Shown here one piece after another: positions 45,062 to 53,414 of a stretch of DNA of 64,000 nt. The notes below the pieces were generated by a model. The model did not search any database. It was given only the letters and a program-made list of their open reading frames with translations, and was not told the DNA's origin. How positions within the stretch are numbered: the first letter of the stretch is position 1; every line of letters starts with the position of its first letter. Made by a program: the position numbers and the translations under genes. The stretch is taken from the NCBI GenBank assembly GCA_023145215.1, contig JAGLED010000004.1, positions 1 to 64,000 on the forward strand. The letters run 5' to 3'. Source of the stretch: Rhodospirillales bacterium (lineage in GTDB: Bacteria; Pseudomonadota; Alphaproteobacteria; Rhodospirillales; Casp-alpha2).

Positions 45062-45787
45062 TCAGCGTTCGAGGACTTTGAGGCCCGGATGCGCGAACGC
45101 TTCGGACAACGAGCGCATTTCGGTTTTGCGCCGATTGCGCTCGTCGGCGTCACTCACGGACGATGTGATGAAGCTGTCGAAGTGCAAGCTCGGGGCCGTC
45201 ATTGCATGGACTTGAGACTGAATCTCGCGTTGATTGAGCGCCTGCCATTGGCGGTTTTCGGCCGGAATTTCGGCAAGCGGCACCGGCGTGCCGTTCGGTG
45301 TGAAGGCACCGGCGTTCGAGCAGTAAAAATAGACAGTGTCCAGTTCGAGCCCGAACGCCGTGACGATGCGGATACCCTCAAGGGCCGCGTAACAATAGTT
45401 CTCGTTGCCGAGTTCCGTTTCGTGCATGCGCGCCATATGATCTTCATGGAGCCAGTTGACGAAAAGCGTCACACGCGTTTCAGGTGAGGGATGAAGGCAA
45501 GACGCAATCGAGCCATACCCCGTCACGTGCGCTGAATAAACGCTGTCGAAATCATGCACCTCGCAGCGCTCGCAAGGGATCGGTGGGCCGTCCATGTGGG
45601 AAAACTTCCGCATGATCTGTTCCGGCGATTGATTCGAGCCGACCGCCAGCACCGGGATGCGGCCACCGCGCAACTCGCGCGCTTCGTCGACGCTCATGTC
45701 GTGGATATGACGTTTGTCGACAACGTAGGAGCGTTCGGGGAGCGGGTAGGGATAGCCGAGCGCGAGATCGAGTATTTCCTTCGTCAT
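45062..45787 (-). CDS. Hypothetical protein, possibly gamma-glutamylcyclotransferase-like
   Basis: I do not firmly recognise this 241-residue protein. The segment PVLAVGSNQSPEQ resembles the substrate-binding 'YGSN' turn of gamma-glutamylcyclotransferase folds. The region TLFVNWLHEDHMARMHETEL resembles the part around the catalytic acid of that fold. It also has two paired Cys (PCERCEV). It converges on the ureohydrolase gene (7 bp apart) and lies 38 bp after cbtA on the same strand, so it may be transcribed with the cobalt genes. Confidence 0.45.
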   Translation of the reverse strand: MTKEILDLALGYPYPLPERSYVVDKRHIHDMSVDEARELRGGRIPVLAVGSNQSPEQIMRKFSHMDGPPIPCERCEVHDFDSVYSAHVTGYGSIASCLHPSPETRVTLFVNWLHEDHMARMHETELGNENYCYAALEGIRIVTAFGLELDTVYFYCSNAGAFTPNGTPVPLAEIPAENRQWQALNQREIQSQVHAMTAPSLHFDSFITSSVSDADERNRRKTEMRSLSEAFAHPGLKVLER

Positions 45788-45825
45788 ACGCCGATCTCGC
45801 TCCCGGTCAGGTAACGGATTTCCGA

Positions 45826-46533
45826 TTATTCGCTTTGCAGACCGCGGCCGATGAAATGACCGGTCAGGGCGCCGAGCAGCAGCCAGAAAACACCGGCGGT
45901 CACCAGCGACGTGGCAACGAACTGAGCCGCAAGTTCCGCCGGCACGCCGCCCGCGGAGAACTCATTCGGATGCGGTGCCCCGACAATATGCGGGATGATC
46001 AACAGGGCCGCACCGAGGAACCGAAGCGCCCAGTTGCTGCCGAACGCGATCAACGCCAGCCCGCCCGCCGACGCGGCAACGGTCATGGCCCACCAGACCT
46101 GACGTCCCGTCAGGTCGGCGGCGGCCATGCCTGGCAGTTCGGGTGGCAACCCAAGGGCCGGCAGAAGCGAAAACGCCAGGAATCCGGATGCGCCCCAGAT
46201 CAAACCTTGCCGCCAATCCGTGGCCCGGCCGCGCAGGGTCATGCCGGCAGCGATCAAAAGGGCAAAGCCGGCACCGAGCACGATATTGGTGAGCGTGGTG
46301 TAGGTGATTCGCTCGACCCCGTCTTCGGGAGCCCAGGCGGCCGCATCATGGTTGTGGCCGGTCTCGGCCGGGGCGGCGTCATGGGAATGGCTCTGCGTTT
46401 CGGTTGCAGCGGGCGCCTCATAGGCTTCCGCAGCGTAAATCAACGGCACGACCTTGAGCATTTGCGCGCCGGAAACGAAGGCGCCAGCGATCAGCCCGGC
46501 TGCGACCGCAGCCAGTAAAATCCTTCCAATCAT
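45826..46533 (-). CDS. cbtA: CbtA-family cobalt transporter subunit
   Basis: The 235-residue membrane protein has about five to six hydrophobic segments and a periplasmic His-rich loop (QSHSHDAAPAETGHNHDAA) near residues 47-66, a hallmark of CbtA. It probably forms a cobalt uptake system with CbtB. Strong GGAG precedes the ATG. It follows cbtB by 21 bp and is under the cobalamin riboswitch. Cobalt supply is directly relevant to the corrinoid enzymes nearby. Confidence 0.88.
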   Translation of the reverse strand: MIGRILLAAVAAGLIAGAFVSGAQMLKVVPLIYAAEAYEAPAATETQSHSHDAAPAETGHNHDAAAWAPEDGVERITYTTLTNIVLGAGFALLIAAGMTLRGRATDWRQGLIWGASGFLAFSLLPALGLPPELPGMAAADLTGRQVWWAMTVAASAGGLALIAFGSNWALRFLGAALLIIPHIVGAPHPNEFSAGGVPAELAAQFVATSLVTAGVFWLLLGALTGHFIGRGLQSE

Positions 46534-46554
46534 GGGATATCTCCTGTCCGGGTA

Positions 46555-46737
46555 TCAGTGACAGGGGAAGGCGAAAGCGTGCCTGCCGTCATGCGCCGCA
46601 TTGTGCATGGTGTCGGAATTCGCGAGACCCACGCCATAGACGAGAAAGGTGCCGAGCAAGGCCGCGGCCAGAGTTGCGGCGATGCGCTGCTGAAAGGTCA
46701 GCGGAAGCGTAGCTTGTGTGTTTTTGGTCTGTTCCAT
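46555..46737 (-). CDS. cbtB: CbtB-family small cobalt transporter subunit
   Basis: This 60-residue protein has one transmembrane helix (residues about 20-40) and the C-terminal metal-binding tail HDGRHAFAFPCH typical of CbtB. ATG 46737 follows GGAGGGAG. It is the first gene after the cobalamin riboswitch. Small size makes it easy to overlook, but the family pattern is clear. Confidence 0.88.
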   Translation of the reverse strand: MEQTKNTQATLPLTFQQRIAATLAAALLGTFLVYGVGLANSDTMHNAAHDGRHAFAFPCH

Positions 46738-46787
46738 CAGACTCCCTCCGAGTGTGATTGCGGTTACCGACGTGCAATGCACGTCGA

Positions 46788-46960
46788 AGCAAAGGCAGGT
46801 CTCCTGGCTCACGGTTTGCCGCCGAAAAATCGCCTTCCCAACGCATAGGTCAGTGGCCATCGATTTTCGGCTCGCCGCTCACAGTTGCGGGGGCAGCCCG
46901 GGTAAGAATTCCCTGATGGGTAAATCCTCCCCGTGTTCCCTATTAGTCCCCAAGACTCTG
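46788..46960 (-). promoter_or_regulatory. Cobalamin riboswitch upstream of cbtBA
   Basis: On the minus strand the core GGGCTGCCCCCGCAACTGTG and the downstream B12 box AGCCAGGAGACCTGCC (about 46793-46809) are unmistakable for the cobalamin riboswitch. A 9-bp inverted repeat, CGACGTGCA-A-TGCACGTCG (46768-46786), lies between the B12 box and the cbtB ribosome binding site and may be the expression platform. No U-run follows it, so translational control is more likely. High B12 should repress cobalt uptake. Aptamer ends are approximate. Confidence 0.93.
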
Positions 46961-47180
46961 TACGTCTCTCAGCGGGGAACCCTTGCTGACGGAATGATGC
47001 GCCGAACTCGGGTTTGTTGTCAAACCGATGACGCGGCGAGATTCGACGATTGTTGGGCGTATTAAGCGCCATCGACGATTGCAAGTCCCTCTGGCGATTG
47101 GGAATTTGTGACGTTGTATGTTGCGGTGCAAAAATAGTTATGGAATGCTGACCTAACTTAAGCAGGGGGCGGGGTGGCCA

Positions 47181-49247
47181 GTGAGTTCGTTCTCCACGGT
47201 CGATGTTGTATGGGTTGTTACGAGCGCTGCGCTTGTGTTCATGATGCAGGCGGGCTTTTGCTGTTTGGAAAGCGGTTATGTCCGATCGAAGAACAGCGTC
47301 AATGTCGCCGCGAAGAACTTTGCCGATTTCTGCATATCGGCGGGGATATTCTGGGCCGTCGGTTTCGGCCTTATGTTCGGTGCCAGCGAAAACGGTTATA
47401 TTGGCGCTACCAATTTCGTTTTTTCGGTCAGCGACGATCCCGGCCACATCGCCTTTTTTGTATTTCAGTTGATGTTTTGCGGCACCGCGACGACGATTGT
47501 TTCCGGGGCAGTCGCAGAGCGAACCAGTTACGTCGCCTATCTGATGATTGCCGTTGTGATTTCGCTGATCATTTATCCGGTATTCGGTCATTGGGCGTGG
47601 GGCGGTGCCGTCGGTGGCCGCCCGGGCTGGCTGGCTGAACTGGGCTTCGTCGATTTCGCTGGATCGACGGTCGTGCATTCCGTTGCGGGGTGGGTCGGGT
47701 TAGCGGCCGTCATCATCATCGGCCCGCGCGAGGGCCGCTTCGACGGTACTGGCGGTCATTTCCGGTCCCACAGTCTGCCGCTTTCGGCACTCGGCGTCTT
47801 TACGATTTGGGTCGGTTGGATCGGCTTCAACGGCGGCAGCACCCTTGCAGCCAACGACGCCGTCCCGCTGATCGTCTTCAATACGTTGATTGCCGGTGCT
47901 TTCGGCGGATTGGCGTCGATCATAATTGCGCCGCTGGTGTTCGGGCGGTCCGACGTGCCGAGTATGCTCAACGGCGCGCTCGCCGGTTTGGTGGCGATCA
48001 CCGCTGCGGCGCATGCCGTCGTGCCCTGGTCGGCCGTGGTGATCGGGCTCGTCGGTGGGGTTCTCTGCACCGCGGGCACGTATGCGTTGGAGCGTCTTCG
48101 CATAGATGACGTCCTTTCGGCGTTTCCGGTGCACGCGGTCGCAGGTATATGGGGCACGCTGTCTGTTGCACTATTCGGGCGGCCGGAAATCCTTGGGACC
48201 GGCCTTGGCCGCTTCGATCAGTTTCTGGTGCAGGGTACCGGTGTTCTGGTTGCGATGGCCTGGGCGTTCGGTCTGGGGTTCATTCTGCTCAAGCTCATCG
48301 ACCGTGTATATCCGCTTCGCGTCAGATTGAACGCCGAGCGGGTCGGCCTCAATATCAGCGAGCACGATCAGTCGACGGAGCAACTCGACCTGTTGCGGGC
48401 GATGGAGTTCCAGCGCGTCACCGGGGATTATTCGAAGCCTATCCCGGTCGAGCCGAATTCCGAAACCGGCGATATCGCCGCGCAATACAACCGTGTGCTT
48501 CAGAACCTGTATAACGCCAAACTGGATGCCGAGACCGCCAACAATGCGAAATCGGACTTCCTGGCCTCCATGAGCCATGAATTGCGCACACCGCTGAATG
48601 CGATCATGGGATTCTCGGAAGTTATCTCAAATCAGTACTTCGGCCCGATCGGATCGGACAAGTACAAGGACTACGCCAACGACATCATGTCGAGCGGCAG
48701 GCACCTGCTCAGTCTCGTCAACGATATCCTCGATCTTTCGAAGATCGAGGCCGGGCGCAATACACTGGTGAAGAAAAAGATATTACCGCGCGACGCCTTC
48801 GACGATGCCCTGAAAATCGCCAAGAACGCCATCGACTGCAGCCAGATTTATTTCGAAACACGTGTCGCCGACAGCGTGCCGGCGCTCTTCGTCGACGAGC
48901 GGGCCATCAAACAGGTTCTGCTCAATCTGCTGTTCAATGCCGTCAAGTTCACGCCGGGCGGGGGGCATGTGACCCTCAAGGCCACTCACACCAACGGCGT
49001 GCATGTTCTTGAAGTTGCCGACAGCGGTGACGGGATCGAACCGGAAGATCTGAAAAAGATCACCGAGCCTTTCGCGCAGCTTCAGTCCAATCCGCATATC
49101 GCCAAGATGGGAACCGGGCTCGGCCTTGCCATCGCCAAGGCGCTGGTCGAAGCGCATGGTGGGACGCTCCGGATATCAAGTGTCGTCGGCAAAGGCACGA
49201 CCGTGCGGGTGATTCTGCCGAGCGAGCAGAACGCCGCCGCCGAGTAG
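47181..49247 (+). CDS. Ammonium transporter (Amt)-histidine kinase fusion
   Basis: This 688-residue protein fuses an Amt/MEP/Rh channel (residues about 8-385, eleven membrane segments, with AGFCCLESGYVRSKNSVNV and DFAGSTVVHSVAGWVG) to a sensor kinase. A short linker leads to HisKA with His466 in FLASMSHELRTP, then the HATPase with LLFNAVKFTPGGG, DSGDGIEPEDL and GTGLGLAIAKALVEAHGG. It is predicted to sense external ammonium through the channel and signal by phosphotransfer. No response regulator is adjacent. GTG 47181 is the start, with a G-rich site upstream. Confidence 0.9.
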   Translation: MSSFSTVDVVWVVTSAALVFMMQAGFCCLESGYVRSKNSVNVAAKNFADFCISAGIFWAVGFGLMFGASENGYIGATNFVFSVSDDPGHIAFFVFQLMFCGTATTIVSGAVAERTSYVAYLMIAVVISLIIYPVFGHWAWGGAVGGRPGWLAELGFVDFAGSTVVHSVAGWVGLAAVIIIGPREGRFDGTGGHFRSHSLPLSALGVFTIWVGWIGFNGGSTLAANDAVPLIVFNTLIAGAFGGLASIIIAPLVFGRSDVPSMLNGALAGLVAITAAAHAVVPWSAVVIGLVGGVLCTAGTYALERLRIDDVLSAFPVHAVAGIWGTLSVALFGRPEILGTGLGRFDQFLVQGTGVLVAMAWAFGLGFILLKLIDRVYPLRVRLNAERVGLNISEHDQSTEQLDLLRAMEFQRVTGDYSKPIPVEPNSETGDIAAQYNRVLQNLYNAKLDAETANNAKSDFLASMSHELRTPLNAIMGFSEVISNQYFGPIGSDKYKDYANDIMSSGRHLLSLVNDILDLSKIEAGRNTLVKKKILPRDAFDDALKIAKNAIDCSQIYFETRVADSVPALFVDERAIKQVLLNLLFNAVKFTPGGGHVTLKATHTNGVHVLEVADSGDGIEPEDLKKITEPFAQLQSNPHIAKMGTGLGLAIAKALVEAHGGTLRISSVVGKGTTVRVILPSEQNAAAE

Positions 49248-49254
49248 GGCCACA

Positions 49255-50862
49255 TCAGGAAATATCCACGCTCTCTAATCTCTTCGCGGCTTTATCCATA
49301 TGATTGGCGATGCTTCGTATGTCGTTCAGAGCATCCAGTGCAATTCCGGTTTCCATCACGCTGAGTTCGCCGCTGCTTGCAGCGCGCAAGGTTTCCGCTT
49401 TCATGTTCTGGTATGCACTTTCGAAAGCGTCCAGGTTGGGTTGCTGACCATCCTCGTCCTGTCCAACTTTGACCCCGGCCGCACTGATCCCCGAAGCAAG
49501 CAAGGCAGCCATTTCATGGAATTGCCGCACGTAGGCTACGGGCAGGCGATCAAGGCGATGCCGTCGCGATGCAAGATCCCGCCCATTGCGTGCGATCTCG
49601 AGATAATGCCAGATTGCACGGACGATGTTCGAAAGCGACTTGGCAATATCCTCGGTGTTGCGTCCAGCGTTGAGGCGTCGGATGTACCCGTAAACGGCTT
49701 CGCTGAGGGTATCCGCAACCGAGAGCTTGTGTTGCAAGCGTGTGACGGAGACCTCCCTTTCAACGAGTGACGACTTGGCGATCGCAAAGGCGACTTCAGC
49801 GATCCTTTTCATTTCCAGTACAATTGCGTTCAAGGCGATCGACGGGACGGCAAGGCTGAAATCGTCGAGGTACTGCGGCCTGGACTCTGTTTCTTCGCGC
49901 GTTGTTAGCCGGGTTGCGAGCCATGTTTCGAGCCGTTTGCTGAGTGGCCATATCAACAGTACGCCCAGGACATTGAACGCGGTATGGAACAGCGCCAGCG
50001 TGGTCGCAGGCGCCCTTGTTCCGGTAATTTTCGCTTCGACGAACGCTACGATCACCAGCATGATGGGAAGCATCGCCAACGCCGACAACCCGGTGAGGAT
50101 GTTGAAGAATACGTGTGAGAGCGCCACCCGCTTGGCGGCGGCCGTCGCACCGAATACGGCAACCAGTGCGGTGCTCGTGGTGCCGATGTTGGCGCCGATC
50201 ACCAGTGCAGCGCCTGAATCGATGGTCAGCAAGCCGCCCAGTGCCGCGGTAATGGCGATGGCGATAACGGCGCTTGAAGATTGCATCAATGTTGTCAACA
50301 CGATGCCCGCGCCGACGAAGGCTACCGTGTTCCAAACTCCCTGTGTTTGCAGGGATGTGACGTCGATGGCAGCGGCTATCCCCTCGAATGTCATTTTCAA
50401 TGTTGCGATCCCTAGGAAAAAAACACCGAAGCCGGTCATTGCTTCCCCTAACGCACCGCGCCGTGTGGATGTGCCGGACAGAAAAAGCGCCATGCCGATC
50501 CCGAGCAACGGAAGTGCGAGCGCTTCTATTTTAAAGTTGATGCCGATCAGCGCGACGAGCCAGCCGGTCAGGGTGGTGCCGACGTTACTGCCGAAAACGA
50601 CCCACATCGCCTGAGGTAACGTCAATAGGCCCGCATTGACGAAGCCGATCGCTGCCACTGTCACGGCGCTGGAAGACTGGACCAGTCCGGTAATCAAAAT
50701 ACCTGACATAAGCCCGCGAGCACGGGAGTTGGTCCAGTGCCCGAGAACGTCGCGTAACGTGTCGCCGGCCGCAACCTTCAAGCCGGTCGTCATTAGGTGG
50801 ATACCGAGTAGAAACAGACCGATCCCGCCCAATGCGCTGCCGGCCATTGTCCAGCTAATCAT
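49255..50862 (-). CDS. Na/Pi cotransporter-family protein with PhoU-like C-terminus
   Basis: The 535-residue protein has two inverted repeats with the signature GLVQSSSAVTVAAIGF and TLMQSSSAVIAIAIT, as in NptA/YjbB Na+/phosphate cotransporters, and a C-terminal helical PhoU-like domain from about residue 340. It moves phosphate across the inner membrane (export in E. coli YjbB, direction here unknown). ATG 50862 with AGGACGG is preferred over an upstream start at 50931. It is convergent with the Amt-kinase gene (7 bp apart). Confidence 0.87.
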   Translation of the reverse strand: MISWTMAGSALGGIGLFLLGIHLMTTGLKVAAGDTLRDVLGHWTNSRARGLMSGILITGLVQSSSAVTVAAIGFVNAGLLTLPQAMWVVFGSNVGTTLTGWLVALIGINFKIEALALPLLGIGMALFLSGTSTRRGALGEAMTGFGVFFLGIATLKMTFEGIAAAIDVTSLQTQGVWNTVAFVGAGIVLTTLMQSSSAVIAIAITAALGGLLTIDSGAALVIGANIGTTSTALVAVFGATAAAKRVALSHVFFNILTGLSALAMLPIMLVIVAFVEAKITGTRAPATTLALFHTAFNVLGVLLIWPLSKRLETWLATRLTTREETESRPQYLDDFSLAVPSIALNAIVLEMKRIAEVAFAIAKSSLVEREVSVTRLQHKLSVADTLSEAVYGYIRRLNAGRNTEDIAKSLSNIVRAIWHYLEIARNGRDLASRRHRLDRLPVAYVRQFHEMAALLASGISAAGVKVGQDEDGQQPNLDAFESAYQNMKAETLRAASSGELSVMETGIALDALNDIRSIANHMDKAAKRLESVDIS

Positions 50863-50958
50863 GTCCGTCCTGTCGTCCGAGCGAAGACCAATGGATCGGT
50901 CATTATAAACAACACGGTCGTTCTGCGACAAAAGGCTTTAGCGGTTCCCGGCGATTGC

Positions 50959-51411
50959 TCAGGGAAGTTTAGAGGCCTTTTGAACGAGAGTTTCCAGCCG
51001 GTTGAGGAAGTTGGAGCGGTCCTGCTTCGAAAACGAACGTGGTCCCCCCGTAATCTCACCGGCGTCGCGCAGCCCCTGCATAAGTTCGCGATTGGCCAGC
51101 GCCATGCCAATCATGTTTTCGGTGAATAGCTCGCCGTTCGGTTTGATCGCGCACGCACCCTTTTCAAGGCAGCGGGCGGCGAGAGGAATATCGTTTGTGA
51201 CGCAAACGTCGGCGCTCTCGATATGTTCCGCGATCCAGTCGTCGGCGGCATCGGCGCCTTGCGAAACGATCACGAGTTCAACCATAGGGTCGGTGCTCGG
51301 CCGAATGCCGCCGTCACACACCATGATGGTTTTCAGTTTGTGGCGGGCAGCGACGCGGACAGTCTCGTCCTTGACCGGGCAGGCGTCGGCATCGACGTAG
51401 ATCACGCTCAC
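50959..51411 (-). CDS. YaiI/YqxD family (DUF188) protein
   Basis: This 150-residue protein begins with VIYVDADACPVKDE, the family hallmark, and continues with VCVTNDIPLAARCLEKGA and PNGELFTENMI. DUF188 proteins have a PIN-like nuclease fold with conserved Asp residues, but their role is unsettled. GTG 51411 overlaps the HD-GYP stop (TAGTG), so the two are probably translated together; a second in-frame GTG at 51405 is possible. Confidence 0.86.
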   Translation of the reverse strand: MSVIYVDADACPVKDETVRVAARHKLKTIMVCDGGIRPSTDPMVELVIVSQGADAADDWIAEHIESADVCVTNDIPLAARCLEKGACAIKPNGELFTENMIGMALANRELMQGLRDAGEITGGPRSFSKQDRSNFLNRLETLVQKASKLP

Positions 51412-53225
51412 TAGTCGTCGCCGGCTTCGGCTTCTTCTTTCGGGAGATATTGCGAAACGTCGACGTCGTCCAACTGCTCCGGCATCAGGAAGCGCTCGGC
51501 GTATTCCTTGTAGACGCCGGATGTCAGGAATAACTCGAACAGTTCGTCGTCGATGTGGGCGTCTTTCTTCATGAAGGACATGATCTTGACGCTGTCGGAG
51601 AGCTTCTTCGGCGCCTTGTAGGGGCGGTCGGCAGCCGTCAGTGCTTCGAAGATGTCGGCAATCGCCATAATGCGGGCCGGGACCGACATGTGCTCCTTGT
51701 TCAGCTTTTTCGGATACCCCGTGCCATCCATCTTTTCGTGGTGGCCGCCGGCCATTTCCGGTACGCGCGCCAGATGTTTCGGGAACGGCAGCGCTTCCAG
51801 CATAATGATCGTCTGCACGATGTGGTCGTTGATCTTGAAGCGCTCTTCCTCGGTCAACGTGCCGCGCGCAATACACAGGTTGTAAATCTCACCCAGATTG
51901 TACTTGTGCTCCGGCACGTCGAGCTTGAAGCCCCACGGGTTGTCGTCCGCCGCCGTCGGTTCTTTGCCTTCGCGATAGATGATGTGGTCGTAGCGGTCGG
52001 CGAGGAGGTTCTCTTCGACCGGCAATTCGGGTTCCGGCTCGCGTTCGACACGTTTGAGTTCTTCGTAAGATAGCCCGAGCCGGTCCGACAGTGTCCGCGT
52101 CCATTTGATCTCTGCGATCTCCTTCACGCGCTCGATCCGGTCGGGCGCCATGAATTCGCCGCCGACGTTGCTCTCGGCGATGAAGGCGAAGTCGTCGTCC
52201 AGCTTGGCCAGTTGGTCTTCGAGTTCCTTGTGAAGCTCGTCGGCGTTGCCGCCGTCGATGACCTTGTTCAGGTACTCGATAACCCGGTCGCGTTTGACAA
52301 TTTCGAAGCGGTTCCGGATTTCGTGAATGCGGTTGTAGATGGTTTCGAGCTTGGTGGCCTTATCGACCACGTATTCCGGCGTCGTGACCTTGCCGCAATC
52401 GTGCAACCACGCGGCGATGTGCAGTTCGTACCATTCCTCGTCGGTGAGTTCGAAATCCTTGAACGGACCGTCCTTCTGCTCCGATGCGGCGTGCGCGAGC
52501 ATTTTGGTGAGTTCCGGCACGCGCTGGCAGTGCCCGCCGGTGTAGGGGGATTTCGCGTCAATTGCCGATGCGATCAACTCGATGAAACTGTCGAGCAGTT
52601 TCTTCTGCGCTTCCAGAAGCTGTTGGTTGTCGAGCGCGACGGCGGCCTGGGACGCCAGCGCCTCGATCAGCGGCTGGATATGGGCGCCGAATTCGATAAC
52701 CTCGCCGGATTGCTTGTCGACGGCGTTGAGCAACTGCAGAACGCCGATAATTTCGTTCTGCGAGTTGCGAAGCGGCACGCACAGGAAAGATTTGGAACGG
52801 TAGCCGGTCCCTTCGTCGAACTTCTTGGTGCCGGAAAAATCGAAACTGTCGTTCTCGTAGGCATCGGGGATGTTGATCGACTTGCCGGTCAGTGCGGCGG
52901 CAGACGCCACGTTTTTGTGGTTTTCCTCGCCGGTTTTCGGGTCGACCAGGGTCAACGGCGGGAAGTTGATGTCTTTTCCCGTCGTACCGCCCATCGCGAT
53001 CTCAAGCGAATCCGTCCGCATGATCTCGAAGCGGAGCCGGTTGTCGTCAGTGCGGATATAGAGCGTGCCGCCATCGGCGTTGGCGAGGCTCTTCGCTTCC
53101 AGCAGAATCGTTTCCATCAGGACATTGGTGTCCCGCTCAGCGGAAAGCGCGATGCCGATATCAATCAGGCGTTGCAAGCTTGAGGCGCTCAGCCCATCGT
53201 TGGTTTCCGTGGTTCCGTCAGCCAT
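51411..53225 (-). CDS. GAF-HD-GYP domain protein (cyclic-di-GMP phosphodiesterase candidate)
   Basis: The 604-residue protein has an N-terminal GAF sensor (about 20-200) and a C-terminal HD-GYP domain. The HD motif is in AAWLHDCGKVTTPEYVV and the GYP motif in GGHHEKMDGTGYPKKL. Between them lies about 180 extra residues, far longer than in standard HD-GYP proteins. It probably hydrolyses cyclic-di-GMP when the GAF domain senses a ligand. No receiver domain is present. ATG 53225 starts right before the GAF-containing part. It is divergent from the UbiD gene. Confidence 0.86.
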   Translation of the reverse strand: MADGTTETNDGLSASSLQRLIDIGIALSAERDTNVLMETILLEAKSLANADGGTLYIRTDDNRLRFEIMRTDSLEIAMGGTTGKDINFPPLTLVDPKTGEENHKNVASAAALTGKSINIPDAYENDSFDFSGTKKFDEGTGYRSKSFLCVPLRNSQNEIIGVLQLLNAVDKQSGEVIEFGAHIQPLIEALASQAAVALDNQQLLEAQKKLLDSFIELIASAIDAKSPYTGGHCQRVPELTKMLAHAASEQKDGPFKDFELTDEEWYELHIAAWLHDCGKVTTPEYVVDKATKLETIYNRIHEIRNRFEIVKRDRVIEYLNKVIDGGNADELHKELEDQLAKLDDDFAFIAESNVGGEFMAPDRIERVKEIAEIKWTRTLSDRLGLSYEELKRVEREPEPELPVEENLLADRYDHIIYREGKEPTAADDNPWGFKLDVPEHKYNLGEIYNLCIARGTLTEEERFKINDHIVQTIIMLEALPFPKHLARVPEMAGGHHEKMDGTGYPKKLNKEHMSVPARIMAIADIFEALTAADRPYKAPKKLSDSVKIMSFMKKDAHIDDELFELFLTSGVYKEYAERFLMPEQLDDVDVSQYLPKEEAEAGDD

Positions 53226-53414
53226 GTCGTAAATTTTTTTCCCACCGGAACACGCCGAAACCGCGCATTCCCTCAATCCCCAATTCCGACCCCGACTCTA
53301 GACGTTTAAGCCATTGATTGACAATGGCTACACGGCCCATCGGGCAATTTTCCGGATTGCTTGACCGCGGCGTCCGGAAAGGGTCAACCTTGCCCCGGGC
53401 GAGGAGTAAACGGG

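Noticed and set aside
49727..50614. Plus-strand frame of 295 codons opposite the Na/Pi gene
   Set aside because: Antisense shadow; the minus strand shows both QSSSA signatures.
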